A stretch of DNA of 64,000 nucleotides from Amycolatopsis xylanica (GTDB lineage Bacteria; Actinomycetota; Actinomycetes; Mycobacteriales; Pseudonocardiaceae), in NCBI RefSeq assembly GCF_900107045.1, contig NZ_FNON01000001.1:1426001-1490000 (forward strand). Direction: 5' to 3'. Made by a program: the position numbers and the translations under genes. The notes below the pieces were generated by a model that was not told the DNA's origin, ran no database searches, and saw only the letters and a program-made list of their open reading frames with translations. This document shows, piece after piece, positions 54,338 through 62,025 of this stretch. Every line of letters begins with the position of its first letter. Within the stretch, counting starts at the first letter, position 1.

Positions 54338-54388
54338 GGGTCGTGAGTGTTTAGACCGGTTAGAACCGGCCGTACCACTCACGACCCC
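54338..54388. repeat. Intergenic palindrome, copy 5 (between convergent genes)
   Basis: GGGGTCGTGAGTG and CACTCACGACCCC arms around ACCGGTTAGAACCGG, in the gap between the convergent aldo/keto reductase and GT13. Confidence 0.85.
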
Positions 54389-54393
54389 CCTAG

Positions 54394-54421
54394 CCGGGGA
54401 TAAAGCGGGCTTTATCCCCGG
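54394..54421 (-). terminator. Hairpin overlapping the GT13 stop codon
   Basis: Perfect 12-nt arms CCGGGGATAAAG / CTTTATCCCCGG with a 4-nt loop. The TAA stop of GT13 lies in the right arm. Confidence 0.75.
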
Positions 54422-55608
54422 GTGCGGACCAGTGCTTCGAGGGTGGGGACGAGTTCGTCCGGGCCGGGCAGGGTGGCCATCTCGGCCGCCATCGCGGCGG
54501 CGTTCTCGCGGTAGCGCGGGTCTTCGAGCAGGGCGCGGATCGGGGCGACGAGCGAGGAGGGGTCCTCCACGACCGTGTCGTACGGCACGGACAGGCCGAC
54601 GCCGGTTTCGACGACGCGTTCCGCGCATCCGACCGGTGCCGCGTGCGGCTGGGGAAGGACCAGCTGGGGAATGCCGTAAGCGCAGGCGGTCAGCGCAGTG
54701 CCGGCGCCACCATGGTTGATCACCAGGTCACACTCACCCACGAACAAATTCAACGGAGTCGGCTCCACCACCCGAAAACACCGCGGCAACACACCCAACC
54801 CCTCCACCGCACCCACACCCAACGGCAACACCACCTCAACCCCACCCACACCAGCCACCGCCGCCGAAACCCCCTCAACCACACCCCGCACAAACTCCGG
54901 CAACAACGTCTGACCACCCAACAAACCCAACGCCACCACCACCCGAGGACCCCGCCGCTCACCAAACCACAACGGCACCTCACCAACCCCATTGAACGGC
55001 ACAAAACGAACCGACTCCGCCACCGGCAAACCACTAAAACGCAAACCCGGCGGACACGAATCCACCACCAAATCCGGCACCGGCAAACCACCCAAACCCA
55101 AACCACCACACACCTCAGCCAACGCCACCGAAGCATGCTCAAAAATCAACGGCCCCAACATATCCGGACCCCACCGGTGATACACCACCGGAACACCCAA
55201 CACCCCACCAGCAATCAACCCATTATGATCCGTCTCACACACCACCAAATCCGCACCCCACCCCCGCGCAAAATCCACAAACAAATGATTCAGATCGGTG
55301 ACCAGCATCGGCCACAGCCTGCTCATCTGCGCCCAGGGGCGGCGCGCGGCGAGTTCGTGCGCGGTCAGCGGCACCTCGGGCGGCGCTTCGCCTGCCCCGT
55401 CGGCCGCCATATGACCGGGCTTCACATGGGAACTGAACCCGCCGTCGGTGCCGATCCGGTGGGTCGACAGCCCCGCCGCCTGCGCGGCGGCGACGATATC
55501 CCCCATCCCGGCCACGACCACCTCATGGCCGGCGGCCCGCAACGCCCACGCCAGCGGGACCATCATCGTGAAGTGGCTGGGCACGAACGCGGTGAACATG
55601 ACTCGCAT
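54412..55608 (-). CDS. Glycosyltransferase GT13 (family GT1) with a mosaic codon-usage block
   Basis: 398 residues from ATG at 55608 (GGAAG upstream; a GTG at 55617 is possible). It begins MRVMFTAFVPSHFTMM (His present), with YHRWGPDMLG and VDSCPPGLRFSG. The donor motif is INHGGAGTAL, with Asn replacing the first His. Codons between about 54712 and 55292 end mostly in G or T (TTG, GTT, GGT), whereas both ends use the normal C/G-ending pattern. The gene looks like a recombinant. It is last in an operon with the SnoaL-like gene and methyltransferase 3. Confidence 0.88.
   Translation of the reverse strand: MRVMFTAFVPSHFTMMVPLAWALRAAGHEVVVAGMGDIVAAAQAAGLSTHRIGTDGGFSSHVKPGHMAADGAGEAPPEVPLTAHELAARRPWAQMSRLWPMLVTDLNHLFVDFARGWGADLVVCETDHNGLIAGGVLGVPVVYHRWGPDMLGPLIFEHASVALAEVCGGLGLGGLPVPDLVVDSCPPGLRFSGLPVAESVRFVPFNGVGEVPLWFGERRGPRVVVALGLLGGQTLLPEFVRGVVEGVSAAVAGVGGVEVVLPLGVGAVEGLGVLPRCFRVVEPTPLNLFVGECDLVINHGGAGTALTACAYGIPQLVLPQPHAAPVGCAERVVETGVGLSVPYDTVVEDPSSLVAPIRALLEDPRYRENAAAMAAEMATLPGPDELVPTLEALVRTRG
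54712..55292 (-). other. Block of atypical codon usage inside GT13
   Basis: About 580 nt whose plus strand is strikingly A/C-rich and whose coding strand is G/T-rich at third positions. The edges are abrupt and the frame continues. It covers about 193 residues, from HLFVDFARGWG to the donor motif. It suggests a segment acquired by recombination. Confidence 0.7.
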
Positions 55609-55630
55609 GTCGCTCACTTCCGCCGGCGCG

Positions 55631-56665
55631 CTAGGAACGCGGGATGGTGCTCTCGAACAGGTGCAGGTAGGAGTTGACCGCGCGGCACTCGCCGACGACG
55701 AGGCCCGCCTTCTCCATCAGCGCGACCAGCCCGTCCTTGGTGTGCTTGCGGCCGCCGACGTTGAGCAGCAGCAACAGGTCCATGGCGGTGGTGAACTTCA
55801 GCTCGGGGCTGCCGTCGATCAGGTTCTCCAGCACGACCACCCGGCTGCCTGGCCGCCCGGCGGCGGCGACCGTCCGCAGGATCTCGACGGTGCGCTCGTC
55901 GTCCATCTCGAGGATGTTCTTCAGCAGGTAGACGTCGGCGTCGCCGGGGACGGAGCGGCGGCAGTCGCCACCGACCAGGCGCACGCGGCCGCCGAATGCG
56001 CCGCCCTCGCGCAGGCGGGGATCCGCGCCCGCGACGACCTCCGGCAGGTCGAACAGGATGCCGCGCAGCGACGGATGGCGCTCCAGCAGGGTGGCCAGCA
56101 CCCGGCCCTGCCCGCCCGCGATGTCGGCGACCGTGGTGACCCCGCCGAGGTCGAGCGCGTCCGCGATGGCCCGCGCCGAGAGCAGGCTCGACTGGGTCAT
56201 CGCCTTGTCGAACACCTCGGCCGATTCGGGGACGCCGTCGTGCAGGTAGTCGAAGAACTGCTTGCCGTGCAAGCCTTCGAACACGCCCTTGCCGGTGCGG
56301 ACGGCCTCCTCGAGCCGGGGCAGCACCTCCCACGACCACGGCTCGGTCGCCCACAGCGCGTTGTACTTCAGGCCGCGCGGCGCGTCTTCCCTCAGCAGCC
56401 GTGACATCGTGGTGTGCGCGAACCGGCCGTCCGGCTCCTCGGCGAACACCCCGTAGCTGCTCAGCGCGCGCAGCAGCCTGGCCAGCGCGTCGGCGTCGGC
56501 GTCCACTTCGGACGCCAGCGCCGCCGCCGTCGCCGGCGTGTCGCCCAGCGCGTCGGGCACGCCGAGCCGCGCGGCGGCGCGGATCGCCGCCGCGCACACG
56601 GCGCTGTGCGCGAGTTCCCGCATCCGCAGCACCGCTTCCGGGACCACTGTCTCCGTGTTCTCCAT
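55631..56665 (-). CDS. SAM-dependent O-methyltransferase 3
   Basis: 344 residues from ATG at 56665, with GGAAGGA upstream. Winged-helix N-terminus (ADALARLLRALSSYGVF) and SAM-binding motif VADIAGGQGRVLATLL, where the usual second G-x-G start is A-G-G. LLKNILEMDDERTVEIL fits the acetylserotonin OMT-like family. It is in one operon with the SnoaL-like gene upstream and GT13 downstream. Acceptor hydroxyl unknown; aglycone or sugar are both possible. Confidence 0.88.
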   Translation of the reverse strand: MENTETVVPEAVLRMRELAHSAVCAAAIRAAARLGVPDALGDTPATAAALASEVDADADALARLLRALSSYGVFAEEPDGRFAHTTMSRLLREDAPRGLKYNALWATEPWSWEVLPRLEEAVRTGKGVFEGLHGKQFFDYLHDGVPESAEVFDKAMTQSSLLSARAIADALDLGGVTTVADIAGGQGRVLATLLERHPSLRGILFDLPEVVAGADPRLREGGAFGGRVRLVGGDCRRSVPGDADVYLLKNILEMDDERTVEILRTVAAAGRPGSRVVVLENLIDGSPELKFTTAMDLLLLLNVGGRKHTKDGLVALMEKAGLVVGECRAVNSYLHLFESTIPRS

Positions 56666-56691
56666 CGTCTCGTCCTTCCCTGTCCGCCCGG

Positions 56692-57129
56692 TCACTTCGG
56701 CAGATCGTCGCGGTAGACCTGCCGATGCCGCACCAGCCAGCGGCCGCCGGTTTTGACCAGCACGTCGTCGCAGGTGCAGCTGAGCCGGACCTCGGCCTGC
56801 CCGCCAGCCGGGGTGGCGAGGATGAGCGCGTAGGTGTGCGCGAGGTAGGTGCCGTCACCCGCGTCGTCCACGTGCAGCATGCCGAGCCAGTGGCGGCGCT
56901 GGATCCCTTGTGCGGCAAGGGAATCCGCCATCTCGCGGGACTTGCGCTCGATCACCGCGCGGCCGCGCTGCGGCTCCGGGTGGGCGTTCGCCGCGAAGAC
57001 GCCGTCCTCGGTGAACGTCTCCGCCCACCGCGTGACGTCGCCGCTGTCCAGGTAGCTCATCTGGCGGCTGTAGAAGTGCTGGATCTCCAGGTACGTCGAC
57101 GTGTCCGCCTCGGTGATCGCTCTGGTCAT
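56692..57129 (-). CDS. SnoaL-like (NTF2-fold) protein
   Basis: 145 residues. The NTF2-like fold is visible from IQHFYSRQMSYLDSGDVTRWAETFTEDGVF through the C-terminal GGRWLVRHRQVYRDD. Members in aromatic polyketide clusters act as cyclases (SnoaL), hydroxylase partners or dehydratases. The Asp/His set needed for each is not distinct enough here to choose. It is first gene of an operon with methyltransferase 3 and GT13 and is divergent from the ketoreductase, under shared SARP boxes. Confidence 0.8.
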   Translation of the reverse strand: MTRAITEADTSTYLEIQHFYSRQMSYLDSGDVTRWAETFTEDGVFAANAHPEPQRGRAVIERKSREMADSLAAQGIQRRHWLGMLHVDDAGDGTYLAHTYALILATPAGGQAEVRLSCTCDDVLVKTGGRWLVRHRQVYRDDLPK

Positions 57130-57183
57130 CTGCTCCGGGTCCTTTCGCCGGGGAAAGCCGCGACAGACCGTGGCACCGGCGGC

Positions 57184-57243
57184 TCGAATCGCGGTGGAGC
57201 GCGGCGGCCGGGTCTCGACCGGTGGTCCGCCGATACTCGAGCG
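57184..57243. promoter_or_regulatory. Two SARP boxes between the SnoaL-like and ketoreductase genes
   Basis: TCGAATC-N4-TGGAGCG (57184-57201) and TCGACCG-N4-TCCGCCG-N4-TCGAGCG (57215-57243). Both have an 11-bp period. They lie 55 nt from the SnoaL-like start and 44 nt from the ketoreductase start. Confidence 0.75.
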
Positions 57244-57286
57244 CCCGGTCCCAGGCTCGGCTCGCAGATCGCCGAAAGGACAACGC

Positions 57287-58069
57287 ATGACACAGCAATC
57301 GGGCGTGGCACTGGTCACCGGCGGGACCAGCGGTATCGGGCTCGCCGTCGTGAAGAAGCTCGCCGCGCGGGGCCTGCGCGTCTTCCTGTGCGCCAGGACC
57401 GCGGAAAACGTGACGTCCACGGTGAAGGAGTTGCGCGAGCAAGGCCTCGACGTCGCGGGCGCGCCCGCGGACGTCCGCTCGGCCGAGTCGGTGCGCGAGC
57501 TGGTCACCGCGGCGGTGGACACGTTCGGGCCGCTCACCGTGCTGGTGAACAACGCCGGGCGCGGTGGTGGCGGGGTGACCGCGAAGATCACCGACGAGCT
57601 CTGGTACGACATGATCGACACCAACCTCAACAGCGTCTTCCTGCTCACCAGGGCGGCGCTGACCACCGGCGGGCTCGGCGACGCCGACCGCGGCCGGATC
57701 ATCAACATCGCCTCGACCGGCGGGAAGCAGGGCGTGCCGCTCGGCGCGCCGTACTCCGCGGCGAAGGCGGGGGTCATCGGGTTCACCAAGGCGCTGGCCA
57801 AGGAGCTGGCGCGCACCGGGGTCACGGTCAACGCCGTGTGCCCCGGCTACGTCGAGACGCCGATGGCCGTCGGGGTGCGCCGCCGGTACGCCGAGACCTG
57901 GGACACGACCGAGGAGGACGTGCTCGCCCAGTTCAACGAGAAGATCCCGCTCGGCCGGTACAGCACGCCGTCGGAGGTCGCCGGTCTCGTCGACTACCTG
58001 ACCACGGCCGACGCCGACTCGATCACCGCGCAGGCGCTCAACGTCTGCGGCGGACTGGGCATTTACTGA
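57287..58069 (+). CDS. Type II polyketide ketoreductase (ActIII family)
   Basis: 260 residues, one shorter than ActIII. Cofactor loop VTGGTSGIGLAV, NNAGRGGGG and the catalytic Asn114-Ser143-Tyr156-Lys160 set (PYSAAK) line up with ActIII. It reduces the C9 carbonyl of the nascent poly-ketone with NADPH, before first-ring closure. A C9-reduced backbone agrees with the di-domain aromatases and with tetracycline- or anthracycline-like products. First gene of an operon with aromatase copy 2 and GT14. Confidence 0.95.
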   Translation: MTQQSGVALVTGGTSGIGLAVVKKLAARGLRVFLCARTAENVTSTVKELREQGLDVAGAPADVRSAESVRELVTAAVDTFGPLTVLVNNAGRGGGGVTAKITDELWYDMIDTNLNSVFLLTRAALTTGGLGDADRGRIINIASTGGKQGVPLGAPYSAAKAGVIGFTKALAKELARTGVTVNAVCPGYVETPMAVGVRRRYAETWDTTEEDVLAQFNEKIPLGRYSTPSEVAGLVDYLTTADADSITAQALNVCGGLGIY

Positions 58070-58104
58070 TCTTCCCGTCACTACCAGCGAAGGATGGCGG
58101 CGTG

Positions 58105-59055
58105 ATGGCCGAAACCGAACTCCAGCACACCCGGCACGAGATCAGCATCGACGCGCCCGCCGAGACGGTGTACCGGGTGATCGCCGACGCGACCGCCTGG
58201 CCGCAGCACCTGGCGCCGACGATCCACGTCGAGCGCACCGGGCTGCCCGCGGGCGAAGAGCGGCTGCGGATCTGGGCCGACGCGAACGGCGAGGTGAAGA
58301 ACTGGACGTCACGGCGGGTGCTGCACCCCCACGAGCACCGGATCGAGTTCCGCCAGGAGGTGTCGACCGCGCCGGTGGCCTCGATGGCTGGCGAGTGGAC
58401 CGTGCGGCCGGTCTCCGGCGGCTGCGTGCTGGCACTGACCCATGAGTTCACCGCGGTCGACGCCGCCGGTCTCGACTGGGTCGCGAGCGCGACGGATCGC
58501 AACAGTCACAAGGAACTCGCGAACATCAAGGCGCTCGCCGAGAACTGGGACCACGCCGGGGAACTGCTCTTCTCCTTCGAGGACTCGGTCACCATGGACT
58601 GCCGCGCCGAGGACGTCTACGCGTTCCTCGATCGCGCCGACCGGTGGCCCGCCCTGCTGCCCCATGTGGCCAGGCTCGACCTGCGCGAGGACGTCGAGCA
58701 CATCCAGCGGATGACCATGGACACCACGGCGAAGGACGGCTCAGTGCACACGACCGAGTCGGTGCGGGTCTGCTTTCCCGACGCGCACCGGATCGTCTAC
58801 AAGCAGCTCGTGCCGCCGTCGCTGATGGCCGTGCACACCGGGGAATGGACCGTGCGTGAACTCGGCGGCGGCCGGGTACTCGTGACCTCGCGGCACGTGG
58901 TCGCGGTCAACGAGGCCGCCGTCGAGCGGGTGCTCGGCGCCGGCCGGACCGTCGCGGACGCGCGGAAGTTCATCACCGAGGCGGCGGGCGGCAACAGCCT
59001 GGCGACGCTCACCCTGGCCAAGCGGCATCTCGAAGCGGCGACGGACAAGGTCTGA
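58105..59055 (+). CDS. Polyketide aromatase/cyclase, di-domain SRPBCC (copy 2)
   Basis: 316 residues from ATG at 58105 (a GTG one codon earlier is also possible). Two Bet v1-like halves: residues ~9-150 (HEISIDAPAETVYRVIADATAWP, MAGEWTVRP) and ~160-310 (FEDSVTMDCRAEDVYAFLDRADRWP, HTGEWTVREL). It matches ActVII/OxyK di-domain aromatases well and follows the ketoreductase by 35 nt, so it is the likeliest first-ring aromatase. Copy 1 at 42890 would then act elsewhere. Confidence 0.93.
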   Translation: MAETELQHTRHEISIDAPAETVYRVIADATAWPQHLAPTIHVERTGLPAGEERLRIWADANGEVKNWTSRRVLHPHEHRIEFRQEVSTAPVASMAGEWTVRPVSGGCVLALTHEFTAVDAAGLDWVASATDRNSHKELANIKALAENWDHAGELLFSFEDSVTMDCRAEDVYAFLDRADRWPALLPHVARLDLREDVEHIQRMTMDTTAKDGSVHTTESVRVCFPDAHRIVYKQLVPPSLMAVHTGEWTVRELGGGRVLVTSRHVVAVNEAAVERVLGAGRTVADARKFITEAAGGNSLATLTLAKRHLEAATDKV

Positions 59056-59086
59056 CCGTCACCACGACAGCAGAAGGAACCCACTC

Positions 59087-60229
59087 ATGCGAGTACTCTT
59101 CGCCTCCTCCCCCGCGCTCGGGCACGCCTTCCCGATGGTTCCGCTGGCCTGGGCGCTGCGGGCGTCCGGCCACGACGTCCTGTTCGCCACCTCCGCCGGT
59201 GGCCTGCAGGTCCAGCGCGCGGGCCTGCCGGTGGCCGACCTGACGCCGCCGGGATTCGACCTCGACGCCGCGCTCGAGCAGCTCAAGCAGGTGCGGCCGG
59301 ACCTGTACGCCCGCATGCACGCGGTGCAGACCGAGCGGCAGACCGACGTCCGCGACGCCGTCGACTACTTCGGCGAGACCGCCGGGTTCGACACCCCGGC
59401 GCTGCTGGAGGTGGCAGGCGGCTGGCGGCCGGACCTGATCGTCGGCTCGTTCCTCGACGGCGCGGGGCTCGCCGTCGCGGCCAAGCTCGGGCTGCCCTAC
59501 GTCCGGCACAACGCCGACCTCGGCCGCACCACCGGGATCGACGAGCTGTTCCGCCATCACATGGCCCCGGTGTTCGACCAGCTCGGCATCGACGGCCTGC
59601 CCGCGCGCCGGGTCACGCTCGACGTGGCGCCGCCGAGCGCGGTGGAGGTGGCCGAGGACGAATGGCCGATGCGCTGTGTGCCCTACAACGGCTCCGGGGT
59701 GCTGCCGGACTGGCTGCTGCCCACCGGTGACCGGCCGAGGGTCGCGGTCACCCTGGGCTCGATCGTGCCCGGGTACGAGGGGCTCGGCAAGGCGGCCGAG
59801 ATCATCGGCGCGGCCGCCGAGGTCGACGCGGACTTCGTGGTCGCGCTCGGCGAAGCCGACGCGGCGGAGCTGGGCACCACGCCCGCGAACGTCCGGATCG
59901 CGGGCTGGGTCCCGCTGACCGCGCTGCTCCCGACCTGTCAGGCGATCGTGCACCACGGCGGTGGCGGCACCACGATGAGCGCGCTCTCGGCCGGTGTCCC
60001 GCAGCTGGTGGTGACCGGCGGCGCCGGCCGCAACGTCAACGCGCTGGCGCTGGCCGCCCGCGGCGCCGCGCTGGTGCCGGACGACGGCGTCGTCACCACC
60101 GCGCTGATCCGGCAGGCACTCGAGGACGAGACACTGCGCAAGACCGCGCTCGACATCGCGGCCGAGATGGCCACGATGCCCAGCCCGAACGAGGTCGCCG
60201 GGCGGCTCGTCACGTTCGCCACGCGCTGA
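59087..60229 (+). CDS. Glycosyltransferase GT14 (family GT1)
   Basis: 380 residues beginning MRVLFASSPALGHAFP (His13), with AGAAGGA upstream. MRCVPYNG, VAVTLGS and HHGGGGTTM place it near GT6 and GT8. Donor motif intact. It lies in the operon with the ketoreductase and aromatase, the kind of place expected for the transferase that attaches the first sugar to the aglycone. That is inference only. Confidence 0.9.
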   Translation: MRVLFASSPALGHAFPMVPLAWALRASGHDVLFATSAGGLQVQRAGLPVADLTPPGFDLDAALEQLKQVRPDLYARMHAVQTERQTDVRDAVDYFGETAGFDTPALLEVAGGWRPDLIVGSFLDGAGLAVAAKLGLPYVRHNADLGRTTGIDELFRHHMAPVFDQLGIDGLPARRVTLDVAPPSAVEVAEDEWPMRCVPYNGSGVLPDWLLPTGDRPRVAVTLGSIVPGYEGLGKAAEIIGAAAEVDADFVVALGEADAAELGTTPANVRIAGWVPLTALLPTCQAIVHHGGGGTTMSALSAGVPQLVVTGGAGRNVNALALAARGAALVPDDGVVTTALIRQALEDETLRKTALDIAAEMATMPSPNEVAGRLVTFATR

Positions 60230-60239
60230 CCACAGCCCC

Positions 60240-60290
60240 AGGGTCGTGAGTGTTCCGGCCGGTTCTAACCGGCCGGAACACTCACGACCC
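60240..60290. repeat. Intergenic palindrome, copy 6 (between convergent genes)
   Basis: AGGGTCGTGAGTGTTCC and GGAACACTCACGACCC arms around GGCCGGTTCTAACCGGCC. It is the most symmetrical copy. The stop codon of the convergent acyltransferase gene lies in its right arm. Confidence 0.88.
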
Positions 60291-61247
60291 TCGTGCGTCG
60301 GTCAGGACGGTACGGGCGGTGAGCACGGCGGCCCGGTCGGCGTCCGGGGTCCCGGCACGGGACGGCAGCAGCGGGAGCACCGAGCTGCGCCCGGCGCGCA
60401 CGGCGGGATGGCGACGGGCCAGTTTGGACAGTTCCTGTCCCGCGCCGCATTCCACCAGCACGAACTCGCCGTCGCCCAGCATACTGTCCAATGTGGACCA
60501 GAAGTGCACCGGCGCGACCGGCTGGGTGGCCCAGAACGCGGCATCCGCCACCTCGGCCGGGCCGAGCGGGGCTCCGGTGTATCCCGAGTAGACAGTCAGC
60601 CGCGGGGTTCTCCTTGGCCCGACCGCGCTCTCCGCGCCTTCGAACGCCGGTGCCAGCGCCGCGCTGTGGAACGCGCACAGCGACGGAACGGGCCGGAAGG
60701 CGAGCCCCGCCGCGGTCAGTGCGGCCGCCACGGCGGCCAAGGGTTCCCGCGCGCCCGCGAGCACCGTGTGCCGCGGCGCGTTGACCGCGCCGACCGTCAC
60801 GCCGTCACCGAGGAACGGCGCCAGCTCGGCGGCGGACGCGGCGACCGCGAGCATGCCGCCCGGCGGCGCGGCCGCGGCCCTGGCGACCCGGTCCAGCACG
60901 AGCGCCACGGCGTCGGGCAGTCGGAAGACGCCGGCGAGCGTGGCCGCCGCTAGTTCGCCGACGCTGTGCCCGAGCAGCGCGGCCGGGCGGACACCCCAGC
61001 TGCACACCAGCCTGCCCAGCGCGTGGCCGACCGCGAACAGCAGCGGCTGCGACCAGGCGGCGTCGTCGATCGAGAGGCGCGGGGCCGGGGACAGCCAGTC
61101 CTCGCGCAACCGGTCACCGGGCGGGCCCAGCGCGGCGAACACCTCGTCCATCGCCTCGGCGAACACCCGCTCGCCCGGATAGAGCCCGGCCGCCATGCGG
61201 ATCCGCTGGGAACCCTGGCCCGGCAGCAGCAGCGCGACCTCAGCCAT
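60282..61247 (-). CDS. Malonyl-CoA:ACP transacylase-like protein (ZhuC/OxyP-like)
   Basis: 321 residues. GQGSQ oxyanion segment, Ser95 in GHSVGE and His194 in CAFHSAALAP form the acyltransferase dyad. In type II clusters such proteins either load malonyl on ACP or edit the starter by removing acetyl groups, as described for ZhuC and OxyP, so that a non-acetate primer is used. That fits the amidotransferase. It overlaps the cyclase by 8 nt, last gene of the monooxygenase 2 operon. Confidence 0.88.
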   Translation of the reverse strand: MAEVALLLPGQGSQRIRMAAGLYPGERVFAEAMDEVFAALGPPGDRLREDWLSPAPRLSIDDAAWSQPLLFAVGHALGRLVCSWGVRPAALLGHSVGELAAATLAGVFRLPDAVALVLDRVARAAAAPPGGMLAVAASAAELAPFLGDGVTVGAVNAPRHTVLAGAREPLAAVAAALTAAGLAFRPVPSLCAFHSAALAPAFEGAESAVGPRRTPRLTVYSGYTGAPLGPAEVADAAFWATQPVAPVHFWSTLDSMLGDGEFVLVECGAGQELSKLARRHPAVRAGRSSVLPLLPSRAGTPDADRAAVLTARTVLTDARGS

Positions 61248-62025
61248 CAGCGGGGTCTTCGACGATGGCGACCGCCCTCGCCCAGCCCGCGCCCGCCCCC
61301 GCGATCTTGACCGGCAGGCAGGACACGGTGAACCCGGTGGCCGAAGGCAGCGCGTCCAGGTTCGCGAGCCGCTCGATCTGGCTGTACTCGCGCTCGCGGC
61401 CCGCGAAATGCGCGGGCCACAGCACGCCGCGATCCCCGGTGCGGTGGAACCGCTCGATCATCCAGCCGAACGGCGCGTCGAGGCTGAACGCGTCCGTGCC
61501 GATCACCACGACCCCCAGGTCCAGCAACAGGTTCGTGGCCGCGGCGTCGAGCCCGGTGAAGTCGGTGAAGTACTTCGGCGTGCCGGCCAGCACGTCGGCG
61601 CCGGTGCGCAGCAGCACGATGTCGAACGGGCGCGGCGTGTGGCCGATCCGCTCGAACTCGCGCAGCAGCTTGTCCGGCCCGGTCGCGCCGACCGGCTGAT
61701 CGGTCAGGTCGAGCACGACGCCGGGCCGCAGGAACCAGTCGAGCGGCATCTCGTCGATGTGCCGGGGCCTGCCGTACGCCGCGTGCGACCCGTAGTGCGA
61801 CGGGGCGTCCACATGCGTTCCGGTGTGCGAGGTGAGGGTGAGGGTGTCGAGCGACAGCATCTCCCCGCCGGGCAGCTCGGCCGGGTCGAACGCGATGCCG
61901 TGGTTCGCGAGCATGCCGTCGGCCATGTGCCGCGCGCCCTCGGCTGGCGAGAGCACCTCGTGCACCACCGGGTTCGGCTCCCACACCGACGCGTCGATGG
62001 GGACGGACAGGTCGATCAGCCGCAT
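61240..62025 (-). CDS. PF04199-type polyketide cyclase
   Basis: 261 residues from ATG at 62025. A GTG one codon earlier overlaps the monooxygenase stop as GTGA. The metal-binding signature HTGTHVDAPSH is present, as in kynurenine formamidase-like cyclases. Proteins of this family occur in tetracycline-type and related clusters as later-ring cyclases. It probably closes or aromatises a distal ring after the di-domain enzymes. It is coupled to monooxygenase 2 and to the transacylase by overlaps. Confidence 0.85.
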   Translation of the reverse strand: MRLIDLSVPIDASVWEPNPVVHEVLSPAEGARHMADGMLANHGIAFDPAELPGGEMLSLDTLTLTSHTGTHVDAPSHYGSHAAYGRPRHIDEMPLDWFLRPGVVLDLTDQPVGATGPDKLLREFERIGHTPRPFDIVLLRTGADVLAGTPKYFTDFTGLDAAATNLLLDLGVVVIGTDAFSLDAPFGWMIERFHRTGDRGVLWPAHFAGREREYSQIERLANLDALPSATGFTVSCLPVKIAGAGAGWARAVAIVEDPADG

